Of a DNA stretch of 32,389 nt, positions 1 to 11,455 are shown piece after piece. The stretch spans positions 1-32,389 of the forward strand of contig JAJDNM010000145.1 in assembly GCA_022340665.1 (NCBI GenBank), given 5' to 3'. This stretch comes from Acidobacteriota bacterium. GTDB taxonomy: Bacteria > Acidobacteriota > Thermoanaerobaculia > Thermoanaerobaculales > Sulfomarinibacteraceae. The notes under the pieces were generated by a model, which saw only the letters and a list, made by a program, of their open reading frames with translations, did not search any database and was not told where the DNA came from. Within the stretch, counting starts at the first letter, position 1; the number at the start of each line of letters is the position of its first letter. A program made the translations under genes and the position numbers.

Positions 1-369
1 CACCGATTGAACGAGGTCGAGCGGCTGTCCGGCATCTCCATCGTACGCGCGCAGCACGTAGGATGCGACGCGGGCTCCGTCATTCGTGAACTCCACCGTG
101 ATGAAGTCGTTGGAGAGGGTTGTCGTGGTCGGTCCGGTGCCAGTAATGGCGGTGTCCGGATTCGCCTCTTCTGGCGATTCAGCCTCTTCTGCTAAGACCT
201 CCTCGTTTCCAATTCTTCCCGACTCAACCTCTTCTTTTTCAGTTGTTTGCGGCTGTTCGGTCCCTTCCGGCTGCGGTCCCGATATTCGCTGCGGCGGAGG
301 AAAGATGATCGACCATGCGAGGAGAATCGCAGCCGATAGCACGAACGCCAAAAGAAGTCTTTTCTCCAT
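1..369 (-). CDS. yidC: Membrane protein insertase YidC, N-terminal part
   Basis: YidC inserts and folds proteins in the inner membrane, with or without SecYEG. Only the first 123 codons are in the window; the gene runs off the left edge. The start [19 protein letters not shown] is the typical YidC signal-anchor helix (about residues 4-22). An acidic, Pro/Glu-rich linker follows (about 25-75). The periplasmic beta domain then begins with the family-typical wording LSNDFITVEFTNDGARV. The catalytic membrane core is outside the window. Its ATG shares one base with the rnpA stop (TGATG), so the two are probably translationally coupled. The order rpmH-rnpA-yidC is classical for the origin region and supports the call. 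The periplasmic domain indicates a Gram-negative-type YidC. Confidence 0.93.
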   Translation of the reverse strand, partial: MEKRLLLAFVLSAAILLAWSIIFPPPQRISGPQPEGTEQPQTTEKEEVESGRIGNEEVLAEEAESPEEANPDTAITGTGPTTTTLSNDFITVEFTNDGARVASYVLRAYDGDAGQPLDLVQSV

Positions 370-797
370 CAGAGAGTCGTTTTCTCCGCCATCGGCTGGC
401 TCCGCTCAAATTCCGGGTTTGCCTTCGTGACGTGTTGTGCTCTCGCAAGGCCACGACGCATACACTCGAGGTAGTCTTTCTCGAGTTCGGCCCAGGAGGC
501 CGAAGCAGTGCTGTCGCGTGCGTTGAGCACCACGTCAAGCGCCGTAGTCGCGAGTTCGGATCGGTGCACGCGATAGAGCTCGCGAAGCCGTCGCTTGCAC
601 CGCGATCGCACGACTGCACCACCCACGCGTCGTGACGCGGTCACACCGAACCGGCCGTGGTGTCCATCCGATCGCATAACAAATACCACTAGGTGCCGCC
701 CACTGACCCGGACACCTTCGCTGTACACCCGCTGAAAATCGGCCCGCTTTCTGAGCCGATATGATGCTGGAAGGAAAAACCGTTGCTCAGACAGCAA
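369..797 (-). CDS. rnpA: Ribonuclease P protein component
   Basis: RnpA is the small basic protein that binds RNase P RNA and helps it process the 5' ends of pre-tRNAs. The conserved RNR-type motif [19 protein letters not shown] and the upstream [14 protein letters not shown] identify it. I place the start at the TTG at 797, which overlaps the end of rpmH and has AAGGGG about ten bases upstream; this gives 142 residues, slightly longer than the usual 115-130. The same frame stays open further upstream, with an ATG at 875 inside rpmH that would give 168 residues. That extra N-terminus (Ala/Arg-rich) looks like an out-of-frame reading of rpmH, but a nested arrangement is known in Thermus and cannot be excluded. 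The stop overlaps the yidC start by one base. Confidence 0.92.
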   Translation of the reverse strand: MLSEQRFFLPASYRLRKRADFQRVYSEGVRVSGRHLVVFVMRSDGHHGRFGVTASRRVGGAVVRSRCKRRLRELYRVHRSELATTALDVVLNARDSTASASWAELEKDYLECMRRGLARAQHVTKANPEFERSQPMAEKTTL

Positions 798-921
798 TCC
801 GCTTGCGCCCCTTGCGGCGGCGCGCGCGGAGGACCTTGCGGCCGCCCTTGGTGCGCATGCGCACCCGAAAGCCATGGGTCTTTTTGCGCTTGCGGTTATT
901 TGGTTGAAACGTTCTTTTCAT
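787..921 (-). CDS. rpmH: 50S ribosomal protein L34
   Basis: L34 is a very small, basic protein of the large ribosomal subunit. The 44-residue product begins [18 protein letters not shown] and continues with the Arg/Lys/Gly-rich L34 signature ([19 protein letters not shown]), which is essentially diagnostic. The family length is 44-47. A purine-rich stretch (GGGGAAGAGAGAG) precedes the ATG. The gene is first in a minus-strand operon with rnpA and yidC, and its last codons overlap the rnpA start. It diverges from dnaA across 163 bases. A good sigma-70-type promoter lies upstream. Confidence 0.97.
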   Translation of the reverse strand: MKRTFQPNNRKRKKTHGFRVRMRTKGGRKVLRARRRKGRKRIAV

Positions 922-953
922 GATCTCTCTCTTCCCCGAATATCGGGCGCGTC

Positions 954-982
954 AAGATATCGCAGCGCCGTTTAGGTGTCAA
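954..982 (-). promoter_or_regulatory. Promoter of rpmH-rnpA-yidC
   Basis: On the minus strand there is a perfect -35 TTGACA (977-982), a 17-base spacer and TATCTT as -10 (954-959, 4 of 6 to consensus). Transcription would start near 947, giving a leader of about 26 bases. Its start holds a small inverted repeat, CCCGA/TCGGG (935-947), before the rpmH ribosome binding site. Confidence 0.75.
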
Positions 983-1072
983 GCGATAGCCGTGTCTCCT
1001 GGCGCCGCCTTTAGTCGTGTGCAACTGTTCGATTCTGCCGTTCGCAGCGCTGCATCCCGATCCGCGCTGTGA

Positions 1073-1078
1073 TAGCTT
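1073..1078 (+). promoter_or_regulatory. Possible leaderless -10 element of dnaA
   Basis: TAGCTT fits the TANNNT pattern and ends six bases before the dnaA ATG. No Shine-Dalgarno sequence is present upstream of that ATG, and no convincing -35 is visible. If it is used, transcription would start at or next to the ATG. The match is weak by itself; it gains weight from similar spacing at three other genes in this window. Confidence 0.3.
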
Positions 1079-1084
1079 ACCCCG

Positions 1085-2371
1085 ATGGACCGTTGGCAGG
1101 CTCTCCAACCGCACCTCCGCCAGATGATGGGCGACGAGGAGTACCAGACGTGGATCGAGCCCCTCGCCGTGCTTGATATCACCAATACCACGCTGACGCT
1201 GACAACCGATAACACAATCGTCGCCGAATGGGTTCGGGACCACCTTCAGCGAGATATTGAGACCGTGGCCCGCAGTCATTATGGGGCGGAGTTCCGCGTT
1301 CTCATGAACTGGGATGAGAACGCCGCACCTACCGGTGAGATGGTGAGCAAGACGATCGCTACCCACCCCTTTAACCCCGGTTTCACCTTCGAGCGTTTCG
1401 TGGTTGGGTCATCGAACCAGTTTGCGGCAGCAGCAGCAGAGGCAGTTGCCGACCGTCCAGGTAAAACCTACAACCCGCTCTATCTGTATGGCGGATCAGG
1501 GCTCGGAAAGACCCATCTGCTGCACGCCATAGCCAACCGCCTGGCGAACTTGAAACCGACCCTCAAGGTCACCTACATGACCACCGAGCAGTTCGTCAAC
1601 GAGCTCATCAACTGTATTCGCCGTAAACAGATGGACGCCTTCCGCCAGACCTTTCGCGAGGTAGACCTCCTGCTCCTCGACGACATCCAGTTCATAGCCG
1701 GAAAAGAACAGACACAGGAAGAGTTTTTCCACACCTTCAACACCCTCCAATCGACAGGCCGGCAGGTAGTATTTACGTCCGACGCTCGACCAGCTGATAT
1801 TTCTGGGGTCGAGGAACGCTTGAGATCTCGTTTTCTCCAGGGCCTGATCGCTGACATCCAGCCGCCAGACCTCGAGACCCGATGCGCGATTTTGCGCGAG
1901 AAAGCGCGTGCGATCGGGCGCGAACTCCCAGAAGACGTCGTTTTGTTTATCTCTCGGCGCGCTCAGAACAACGTACGCGAGCTCGAGGGGTGCCTGAATC
2001 GAACAATCGCATACGCCCAGCTCAAAAATTCAAAGATTTCGGTCGATGTCGTTCGAATGGCGCTCTTCGAGCTTCTGCCGGACGAGAGATCAACCACACC
2101 CTCTGACATTATCCGGTTTGTCGCTCAGCATTATGGTGTGAGAGTCGCGGATATCAAAGGCCGCTCGAATCGTCGCTCCATAGCCCTTCCCCGACAGGTC
2201 GCGATGTACCTGATCCGACAGATTCTCGAACTGAGTTTTCCAGAAATCGGCCGGATTTTTTCCAAACACCATACGACGGTCATGTACGCTGTTGACAGCG
2301 TGCAGAAAATGCGCCAGTCAAACCCGGACTTCGATGCGACATTGACCTCTTTTCAAGAACATTTCATCTGA
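1085..2371 (+). CDS. dnaA: Chromosomal replication initiator DnaA
   Basis: DnaA is the AAA+ ATPase that binds DnaA boxes and melts the origin. The 428-residue product has an N-terminal DnaB-interaction domain (about 1-78), a very short linker (about 79-92), an AAA+ core with Walker A GGSGLGKT (136-143) and Walker B LLLLDD (195-200), the NNVRELEG sensor region, and a C-terminal helix-turn-helix domain. The start is supported by the conserved Trp/Leu-rich opening beginning right at Met1. The DnaA signature, normally GRDHTTVLHA, here reads SKHHTTVMYA (from residue 393), so one residue known to contact bases in E. coli differs. The gene lies between divergent rpmH and the origin, the ancestral bacterial order. 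No ribosome binding site is visible, so it may be leaderless. Confidence 0.97.
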   Translation: MDRWQALQPHLRQMMGDEEYQTWIEPLAVLDITNTTLTLTTDNTIVAEWVRDHLQRDIETVARSHYGAEFRVLMNWDENAAPTGEMVSKTIATHPFNPGFTFERFVVGSSNQFAAAAAEAVADRPGKTYNPLYLYGGSGLGKTHLLHAIANRLANLKPTLKVTYMTTEQFVNELINCIRRKQMDAFRQTFREVDLLLLDDIQFIAGKEQTQEEFFHTFNTLQSTGRQVVFTSDARPADISGVEERLRSRFLQGLIADIQPPDLETRCAILREKARAIGRELPEDVVLFISRRAQNNVRELEGCLNRTIAYAQLKNSKISVDVVRMALFELLPDERSTTPSDIIRFVAQHYGVRVADIKGRSNRRSIALPRQVAMYLIRQILELSFPEIGRIFSKHHTTVMYAVDSVQKMRQSNPDFDATLTSFQEHFI

Positions 2372-2526
2372 AATTCCACAGGTCGCATGTGGATCGCTTG
2401 TGGACAGCGTGCATCAGCCTGTGGGGGGCGATGATTTTCCACACCCCAACACAACCGTTACACACCCCAGCTCACAAGATTTCAACTATTTAAAGTATTG
2501 CGAATATTAATATTTAAAGAGTTTCC
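2372..2526. other. Probable replication origin (oriC)
   Basis: This intergenic stretch between dnaA and dnaN has the expected parts of an origin. DnaA-box-like sites (consensus TTATCCACA) appear as AATTCCACA (2372-2380, plus), CGATCCACA (2388-2396, minus), CTGTCCACA (2399-2407, minus), TTTTCCACA (2435-2443, plus) and weaker CGTTACACA (2456-2464, plus) and TGTGGGGGG (2420-2428). None is a perfect consensus box. An AT-rich segment follows (about 2477-2526), markedly different from the GC-rich surroundings. It contains the 9-mer TATTTAAAG twice in direct orientation (2487-2495 and 2511-2519), 24 bases apart, and is the likely unwinding element. Gene orientation switches just left of dnaA, and all genes point away, as expected at an origin. 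Confidence 0.82.
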
Positions 2527-2543
2527 TCACAGATTCCATAGCC

Positions 2544-2572
2544 TCGACGACGACGACGATTCATGCTATATT
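2544..2572 (+). promoter_or_regulatory. Promoter of dnaN
   Basis: A -35 of TCGACG (2544-2549, 4 of 6) is separated by 17 bases from TATATT (2567-2572), which also carries an upstream TG, making an extended -10. Transcription would start near 2579. That rules against the in-frame ATG at 2563 as the dnaN start and supports 2614. A CGA trinucleotide run (2545-2559) covers the -35 and part of the spacer. Confidence 0.7.
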
Positions 2573-2613
2573 CTCGCCAGAAAGTACGTAGTCGTAGCAG
2601 GAAAGGGCGATTG

Positions 2614-3717
2614 ATGGAACTCAAACTGCAACGAAACCTGGTTCTTCAAGAGCTCTCGATCCTTCAGGGGGTCGTCGAACACCGAACCACCATCCCCATA
2701 CTCTCGAGCATACTCACAGAAGCCGAGGAGAATCGTCTGCGGATGGTAGCGACTGACCTTGACATGACGATCGTCACAGAATGTCCCGCCGCGGTGCATG
2801 GAGGAGGGCGCGCTACCCTCGAGAGCAAGGTGTTCCAGAATCTCGTACGAAGTCTGCCAGAGGAGGAGTTCACACTTCGGCAGGATGGCGAAGCAGTAGA
2901 AATTACGTGCGGCAGGTTTCAATCGCGTATGGCGGTATCGGACCCGTCGGAGTATCCGACCGTGCCTGAAGTTCCGGAAGTAGGCGACTATTCGCTGCCA
3001 TTGGATCTCTTTCAGCTGATGTTGGATCGGGTGGCTTTCGCAATCACTAAAGATGATCCGAAATTCCAGCTCAACGGGGCTTTGGTCAAGTTGATACCGG
3101 GGGAGATAGAAATCGCCTCCACCGATGGGCATCGTCTGGCGATGGTACGGGCGAAAGCCCCGGCTGGAGAGGTACCGTTCGAACAACAACTGTTTCCTCG
3201 GAAGCTGTTGGCCGAGTTTGCTCGGTTTGGTGACGACGAAGTACGGATCTCGGCGGGCGGTAATCATCTCGGTTTTCTGATGGGCGAGAGAACCCTCGTC
3301 TCGCGGATCGTCGAACTCCGTTTTCCGCAATATGAGCGAGTCATTGTACGGGATAATCCGAATCGGGCGCGCGTCGATCGCAAAGAACTTCTCGCGTCGC
3401 TTCGCCGCGTGAGCCTGATGGCCCATGAGAAGGCTCGAGGCGTTCGGTTCCGCTTCGACGCGAGCGGTGAGTTGACCCTTGTCTCGATCGGTTACGAGCG
3501 CGGGAGCGCTGAGGAAACGTTGAACGTCATGTACCAGGGTGACGGTTTGGAAATTGCCCTGAACGCCAGTTATCTTATTGATGTGCTTCAAGTTCTCGAG
3601 TGTGATAACGTCGAGCTCCAGCTTCGGGATAGCAACACGCAATGTGTGGTCGTACCAGTTGAAGACGACCCCCGGCTCGAAGAATACATTTACGTACTCA
3701 TGCCGATGCGGCTGTGA
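2614..3717 (+). CDS. dnaN: DNA polymerase III sliding clamp, beta subunit
   Basis: DnaN forms the ring-shaped dimer that tethers DNA polymerase III to DNA. The 367-residue length matches the family (about 366). The N-terminus MELKLQRNLVLQELSILQGV and the stretch RTTIPILSSIL are typical. Later motifs include the fold's FPQYERVI and the C-terminal YVLMPMRL, part of the peptide-binding groove (E. coli ends YVVMPMRL). I chose the ATG at 2614 because AGGAAAGGG lies just upstream and a promoter maps between it and the upstream in-frame ATG at 2563. The gene follows the origin and precedes recF after a 165-base gap. Confidence 0.96.
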   Translation: MELKLQRNLVLQELSILQGVVEHRTTIPILSSILTEAEENRLRMVATDLDMTIVTECPAAVHGGGRATLESKVFQNLVRSLPEEEFTLRQDGEAVEITCGRFQSRMAVSDPSEYPTVPEVPEVGDYSLPLDLFQLMLDRVAFAITKDDPKFQLNGALVKLIPGEIEIASTDGHRLAMVRAKAPAGEVPFEQQLFPRKLLAEFARFGDDEVRISAGGNHLGFLMGERTLVSRIVELRFPQYERVIVRDNPNRARVDRKELLASLRRVSLMAHEKARGVRFRFDASGELTLVSIGYERGSAEETLNVMYQGDGLEIALNASYLIDVLQVLECDNVELQLRDSNTQCVVVPVEDDPRLEEYIYVLMPMRL

Positions 3718-3882
3718 CCAGCACGCTCGTGTGGACCGGTTAAGAGCCGGTGCAGGTAGAGCGTTACACATGGCGCGACCATCGTTCTCATCGAGTAGCC
3801 GAACGGTGAGCACGCAGAGGAGCGATGAGAAATCGTAGCTCGTAGTGCGACGGGTGAGAGGTAGGCGTGTGGAGAGCGGGTC

Positions 3883-7392
<3,510 letters not shown>

Positions 7393-7393
<1 letters not shown>

Positions 7394-9918
7394 TGACCGA
7401 CAACCCGCCTGCTCCCCGCGAAGACCGTGTGCCAGTAACCATCGAGGACGAGCTCCGAAACTCGTACCTCGACTATGCGATGTCGGTCATCATCGGGCGC
7501 GCCCTTCCGGATGTTCGTGATGGCCTGAAGCCGGTCCATCGGCGCATTCTGTACGGCATGTGGGAGAGCGGAAACACAGCGTCTCGGCCGTACAAGAAAT
7601 CAGCCAGGATCGTCGGTGACGTCATGGGTAAATACCACCCGCACGGTGATCAGGCGATTTACGACTCGGCGGTTCGCATGGCGCAGAATTTTTCGATGCG
7701 TTACATCCTGGTTGACGGACAGGGCAACTTCGGTTCGGTGGACGGCGACTCGCCGGCCGCCATGCGATACACCGAGGTCCGCCTTACCCGGCTTGCCGAG
7801 GAGATGCTTGGCGATGACGTCGCCAAGGAAACCGTCGACTGGGCACCTAACTATGACGGTTCGTTGAGGGAACCCACCGTCCTTCCGGCTCGCGTGCCCA
7901 ATCTGCTGGTCAATGGCTCCTCCGGCATCGCGGTTGGGATGGCGACCAACATCCCGCCCCACAACCTCGGAGAAGTGGTCGATGCCGCGATCGCGCTACT
8001 CAGCGATCCGGGACTCTCGGTTGCGGATCTCATGGACTTCGTGCCAGGGCCAGACTTCCCGACGGCTGGCTTCATCCTTGGCCGGAAGGGCATCCATGAC
8101 GCATACACGACGGGCCGGGGGATTATCCGCATGCAGGCCCGGACGCGCATTCGCGAGGCAGAAAACAAGAAACGCGCAGCGATCATCGTCACCGAGATCC
8201 CGTATCAGGTGAACAAAGCCCGTCTCGTCGAACAGATAGCAAACCTTGTCCAGAGCAAGCGCATCGAGGGCATTGCCGATCTCAGAGACGAGTCCGACCG
8301 CGACGGCATCCGCGTGGTCATCGAGCTGAAACGCGACGCGGTGCCGGAAGTCGTGCAAAACAACCTTTTTGCGCTCACCCAGATGCGAACGACCTTTGGC
8401 ATCAACCTCTTGGGGGTGCTCAACAACCAGCCGAGGGTTTTCAACCTCAAAGAGCTGATTCAGTACTTCCTCGACCACCGCCGCGAAGTCGTCCTGGCGC
8501 GCACCGCCTTCGACCTCGCACGAGCACGCGAGCGGGCACACATCCTCGAGGGGCTGGTGATCGCCCTCGACAACCTCGATGCGGTGATTGCCCTCATCCG
8601 TGCCGCCGCCGACCCGGAAACCGCACGCACCGGCCTGATGGAGAACTTTGGCCTCTCAAAAATACAGGCGCAGGCAATTCTCGACATGCGGCTGCAGCGG
8701 CTGACCGGCCTCGAGCGCGACAAGATCATCGAGGAGCACGAAGAGGTTCGGCAGCTGATCGCGCATCTCGAAGCGGTGCTCGAATCCGAAGACATGGTCG
8801 CCGAGATCATCGTCGAGGAACTCGCCGCGGTGAAAAAGAAGTTCGGCGACCAGCGGCGGACCGAGATTATTGAAGATCCGAGCGAAATCTCCATCGAGGA
8901 CCTGATCGCGGAGGAAGAGATGGTCATCACCGTCTCTCGAGGTGGATATGTCAAGCGCTCGGCAGCGGCAACCTACCGCGCACAGCGTCGCGGCGGGCGA
9001 GGGCGACGGGGCATGGGGATCAAGGACGAGGACGAGGTCTGGAAGCTCTTCGTCGCTTCTACACATGCGACGATGCTCTTCTTCACCTCGACCGGGCGAG
9101 TGTTTGCGAGGAAGGTCCATGAGCTTCCGGACGTCGGACCGGCGGCCCGAGGCCGCGCCCTCGTCAACCTGCTCCAGCTTGCGCCGGATGAACACGTCCG
9201 CGCACTCCTGGCCATTCGCGACTTCGCGGAGCACGAGGATTCCTATCTTTTCTTCGCCACCCGTCTCGGGAGGGTGAAACGCACGCCGCTCCGAGACTAC
9301 GCGAATATTCGCGCCAACGGACTCCGCGCGGTGGTTATCAACGAGGGCGACAACCTACTCGGGGTCAGGCTCACTGATGGCGCCGGCCACGTGTTCATGG
9401 GCACGAACCGGGGGATGGCGATACGTTTCGAGGAGACGGACGTGCGCCCGATGGGGAGAGTCACCGCTGGTGTGCGGGGTGTAAATCTTCGCGATGGGGA
9501 TTTTGTCGAGGAGTTCGCGGCATTCGAGCCCACGGACGAGAACGACATCCTGGTAGTGACCGACCTCGGTTATGGCAAGCGAACCCAGATCTCCGATTTT
9601 CGCGTCCAGCGGCGGGGCGGGTATGGGGTCAAGCTGATTCAGCTGACTGAAAAGAACGGCGCCGTGGCAGCCATCCGATATGTTCGTGAAGAAGACGAGA
9701 TTCTCGTGGTGACCGAGGGCGGCATGCTCATCCGGACCAACGCCGCAGAAATTTCGCGATTCGGGCGAGCCGCACAGGGTGTCCGAGTGATTCGCCTCGA
9801 CGAGGGAGATCGCGTGGTGTCAGTGGCTCGAGCGGAGGCGACAGGTGATGACGATGATGACGTCACCAGCGACGATGGCTCCGAGAGCACCGACACGCCA
9901 CCCACAGATGAGGACTGA
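7393..9918 (+). CDS. gyrA: DNA gyrase subunit A
   Basis: GyrA carries the active-site tyrosine that breaks DNA, plus the C-terminal beta-pinwheel that wraps it. The 841-residue protein begins with the conserved [20 protein letters not shown] and has the catalytic Tyr in [10 protein letters not shown] (about residue 126). The GyrA-box QRRGGRG, required for wrapping, is present at the start of the C-terminal domain, distinguishing it from ParC. In the quinolone-determining region the sequence is [10 protein letters not shown]: Gln87 replaces the E. coli Ser83 equivalent, while Asp91 (Asp87 in E. coli) is kept. The C-terminus ends in an acidic tail. Translation is probably coupled to gyrB through the TGATG overlap. 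Confidence 0.97.
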
Positions 9919-10504
9919 CGACGGTTCATCGGGACATCGCGGTCATACGTCCCACCACAAGGAACCGCCGGCGCGGTCAATCCCGGCGGCCTTCCTGATC
10001 CACCAGGAGGGGGTGATAGCCGTCATCGCGGTGGTCGGCTTGGCGTTTCGACCGGGGGGTCTCGTCGTTGGACTCGCGCCGCAAACGGAATTTGCGGTTG
10101 CCATTTTTGGAGGGCTGGGCGCCGGCGCGCTCTGCGCTGCCGTCCTGTGGCTGTTCCGCCGTCTGCCGGCTCTCGCCGCGCTCGAGAAATGGCAACGCCG
10201 CATGGTTGGCAATTGGACCGTCACAGATGCTGCAGCCGTAGCCCTGTTCTCAGGTTTTGCCGAGGAGGCCCTGATTCGAGCCCTGCTCCAGCCGGTGATC
10301 GGTCTCATTCCGGCCGCGCTCCTCTTTGCCGTGCTCCACCTTGTTCCCGACCGCCGGCTGTGGATGTGGCCGGTTATGGCTCTCCTGCTCGGCGTCGTAC
10401 TGGGAGTAGTGTTCGAGTGGGGTGGGTTTCCAGCCGCGGCGTGTGCCCACATTGCGATCAACGCTGTGGCTCTCTATCGCCTCCGGCGGCCGGTGGTTTC
10501 GTGA
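9908..10504 (+). CDS. CPBP-family intramembrane metalloprotease
   Basis: A small multi-pass membrane protein of 198 residues with the three CPBP (CAAX protease and bacteriocin-processing) motifs: EEALIR (the EExxxR motif), LFAVLH (FxxxH) and HIAINAV (HxxxN/B). These carry the glutamates, arginine and histidines expected for the membrane-embedded glutamate-protease/metalloprotease site. About five hydrophobic segments are visible after a hydrophilic N-terminus of about 35 residues. The chosen ATG (9908) overlaps the gyrA stop by 11 bases; an upstream ATG at 9845 would lie deep inside gyrA and is less likely. The substrate is unknown; members act in prenyl-protein processing, bacteriocin self-immunity or stress signalling. 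Its link to gyrase is probably only positional. Confidence 0.82.
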   Translation: MRTDDGSSGHRGHTSHHKEPPARSIPAAFLIHQEGVIAVIAVVGLAFRPGGLVVGLAPQTEFAVAIFGGLGAGALCAAVLWLFRRLPALAALEKWQRRMVGNWTVTDAAAVALFSGFAEEALIRALLQPVIGLIPAALLFAVLHLVPDRRLWMWPVMALLLGVVLGVVFEWGGFPAAACAHIAINAVALYRLRRPVVS

Positions 10505-10535
10505 GATCGCACCGAAAGGGGTTGCTTCTCGTGTG

Positions 10536-10560
10536 TACAATGTGCCCAAGTCGAGGAGGT
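10536..10560 (+). promoter_or_regulatory. Possible -10 and ribosome binding site of pdxS
   Basis: TACAAT (10536-10541) matches the -10 consensus at five of six positions, but I see no good -35 at proper spacing. GAGGAGGT (about 10553-10560) is a strong Shine-Dalgarno sequence four bases before the pdxS ATG. The 60-base gap after the protease gene leaves room for an independent promoter. Confidence 0.4.
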
Positions 10561-10564
10561 CGCT

Positions 10565-11452
10565 ATGGACCATAACGATCCACAGTTTCGTGTGAAGATC
10601 GGGCTTGCAGAAATGCTCAAAGGTGGTGTGATCATGGATGTCACGACCGCCGACCAGGCAAAGGTGGCCGAGGATGCGGGTGCTGCGGCCGTGATGGCCC
10701 TCGAGCGCGTGCCAGCCGATATCCGAGTGCAGGGCGGAGTGGCGCGGATGTCGTCGGTTGAGAAGATCGCGGAAATCCAGGACACGGTCTCGATCCCGGT
10801 GATGGCCAAAGTCCGAATCGGGCACATGGCCGAGGCAAAAATTCTCGAAGCTCTCGAAGTTGATTTCATCGACGAAAGCGAAGTTCTCACGCCAGCTGAT
10901 GAGGAGAATCATATCTTCAAGCACCCATTCAAGGTTCCTTTCGTTTGCGGGTGCCGAAACCTCGGGGAGGCCCTCAGGCGCATTGGCGAAGGCGCGGCAT
11001 TGATCCGCACGAAGGGCGAAGCTGGCTCAGGGGACATCGTAGAGGGCGTGCGCCATCTTCGCGCGGTTCAGCGGGGGATTCGAACGCTCACAATTCTCGA
11101 AGATGACGAGTTGATGAGCCACGCCAAGGAACTTCAGGCTCCCTTCGAGCTGCTTCGCTGGGTGGCTGAAAATGGACGGCTGCCGGTGCCCAATTTCGCG
11201 GCCGGGGGAATCGCCACACCGGCTGATGCGGCACTCTGCATGATGCTGGGGGCGGAGTCGGTGTTTGTCGGGTCCGGGATCTTCAAATCGGATGATCCCG
11301 CGCGTCGGGGCCGCGCGATCGTCGAGGCGGTGACGCACTGGCGGGACCCCGCGAGGCTCGCCGAGCTTTCTCGTGGCCTGGGTGAGGCGATGTCGGGGCT
11401 CGAGGCAGGAAAGCTGACGCCAGAGGAAATGCTGTCGCGCCGGGGATGGTAG
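10565..11452 (+). CDS. pdxS: Pyridoxal 5'-phosphate synthase, PdxS subunit
   Basis: PdxS is the lyase subunit of the DXP-independent pathway that makes PLP from ribose 5-phosphate, glyceraldehyde 3-phosphate and ammonia. The 295-residue protein is highly conserved across its length: [20 protein letters not shown], the lysine of VMAKVRIGH (Lys82) that forms the sugar Schiff base, and [11 protein letters not shown] (Lys150), the second catalytic lysine. [14 protein letters not shown] forms the phosphate-binding loop. The family assembles as a dodecamer with 12 PdxT subunits. It is followed three bases later by pdxT, so ammonia channelling partners are co-expressed. Organisms with this route normally lack the PdxA/PdxJ pathway. 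Confidence 0.98.
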   Translation: MDHNDPQFRVKIGLAEMLKGGVIMDVTTADQAKVAEDAGAAAVMALERVPADIRVQGGVARMSSVEKIAEIQDTVSIPVMAKVRIGHMAEAKILEALEVDFIDESEVLTPADEENHIFKHPFKVPFVCGCRNLGEALRRIGEGAALIRTKGEAGSGDIVEGVRHLRAVQRGIRTLTILEDDELMSHAKELQAPFELLRWVAENGRLPVPNFAAGGIATPADAALCMMLGAESVFVGSGIFKSDDPARRGRAIVEAVTHWRDPARLAELSRGLGEAMSGLEAGKLTPEEMLSRRGW

Positions 11453-11455
11453 TCA

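Noticed and set aside
3718-3882. Second DnaA-box cluster between dnaN and recF
   Set aside because: Only loose matches (TGTGGACCG, TTACACATG) occur and there is no AT-rich element.
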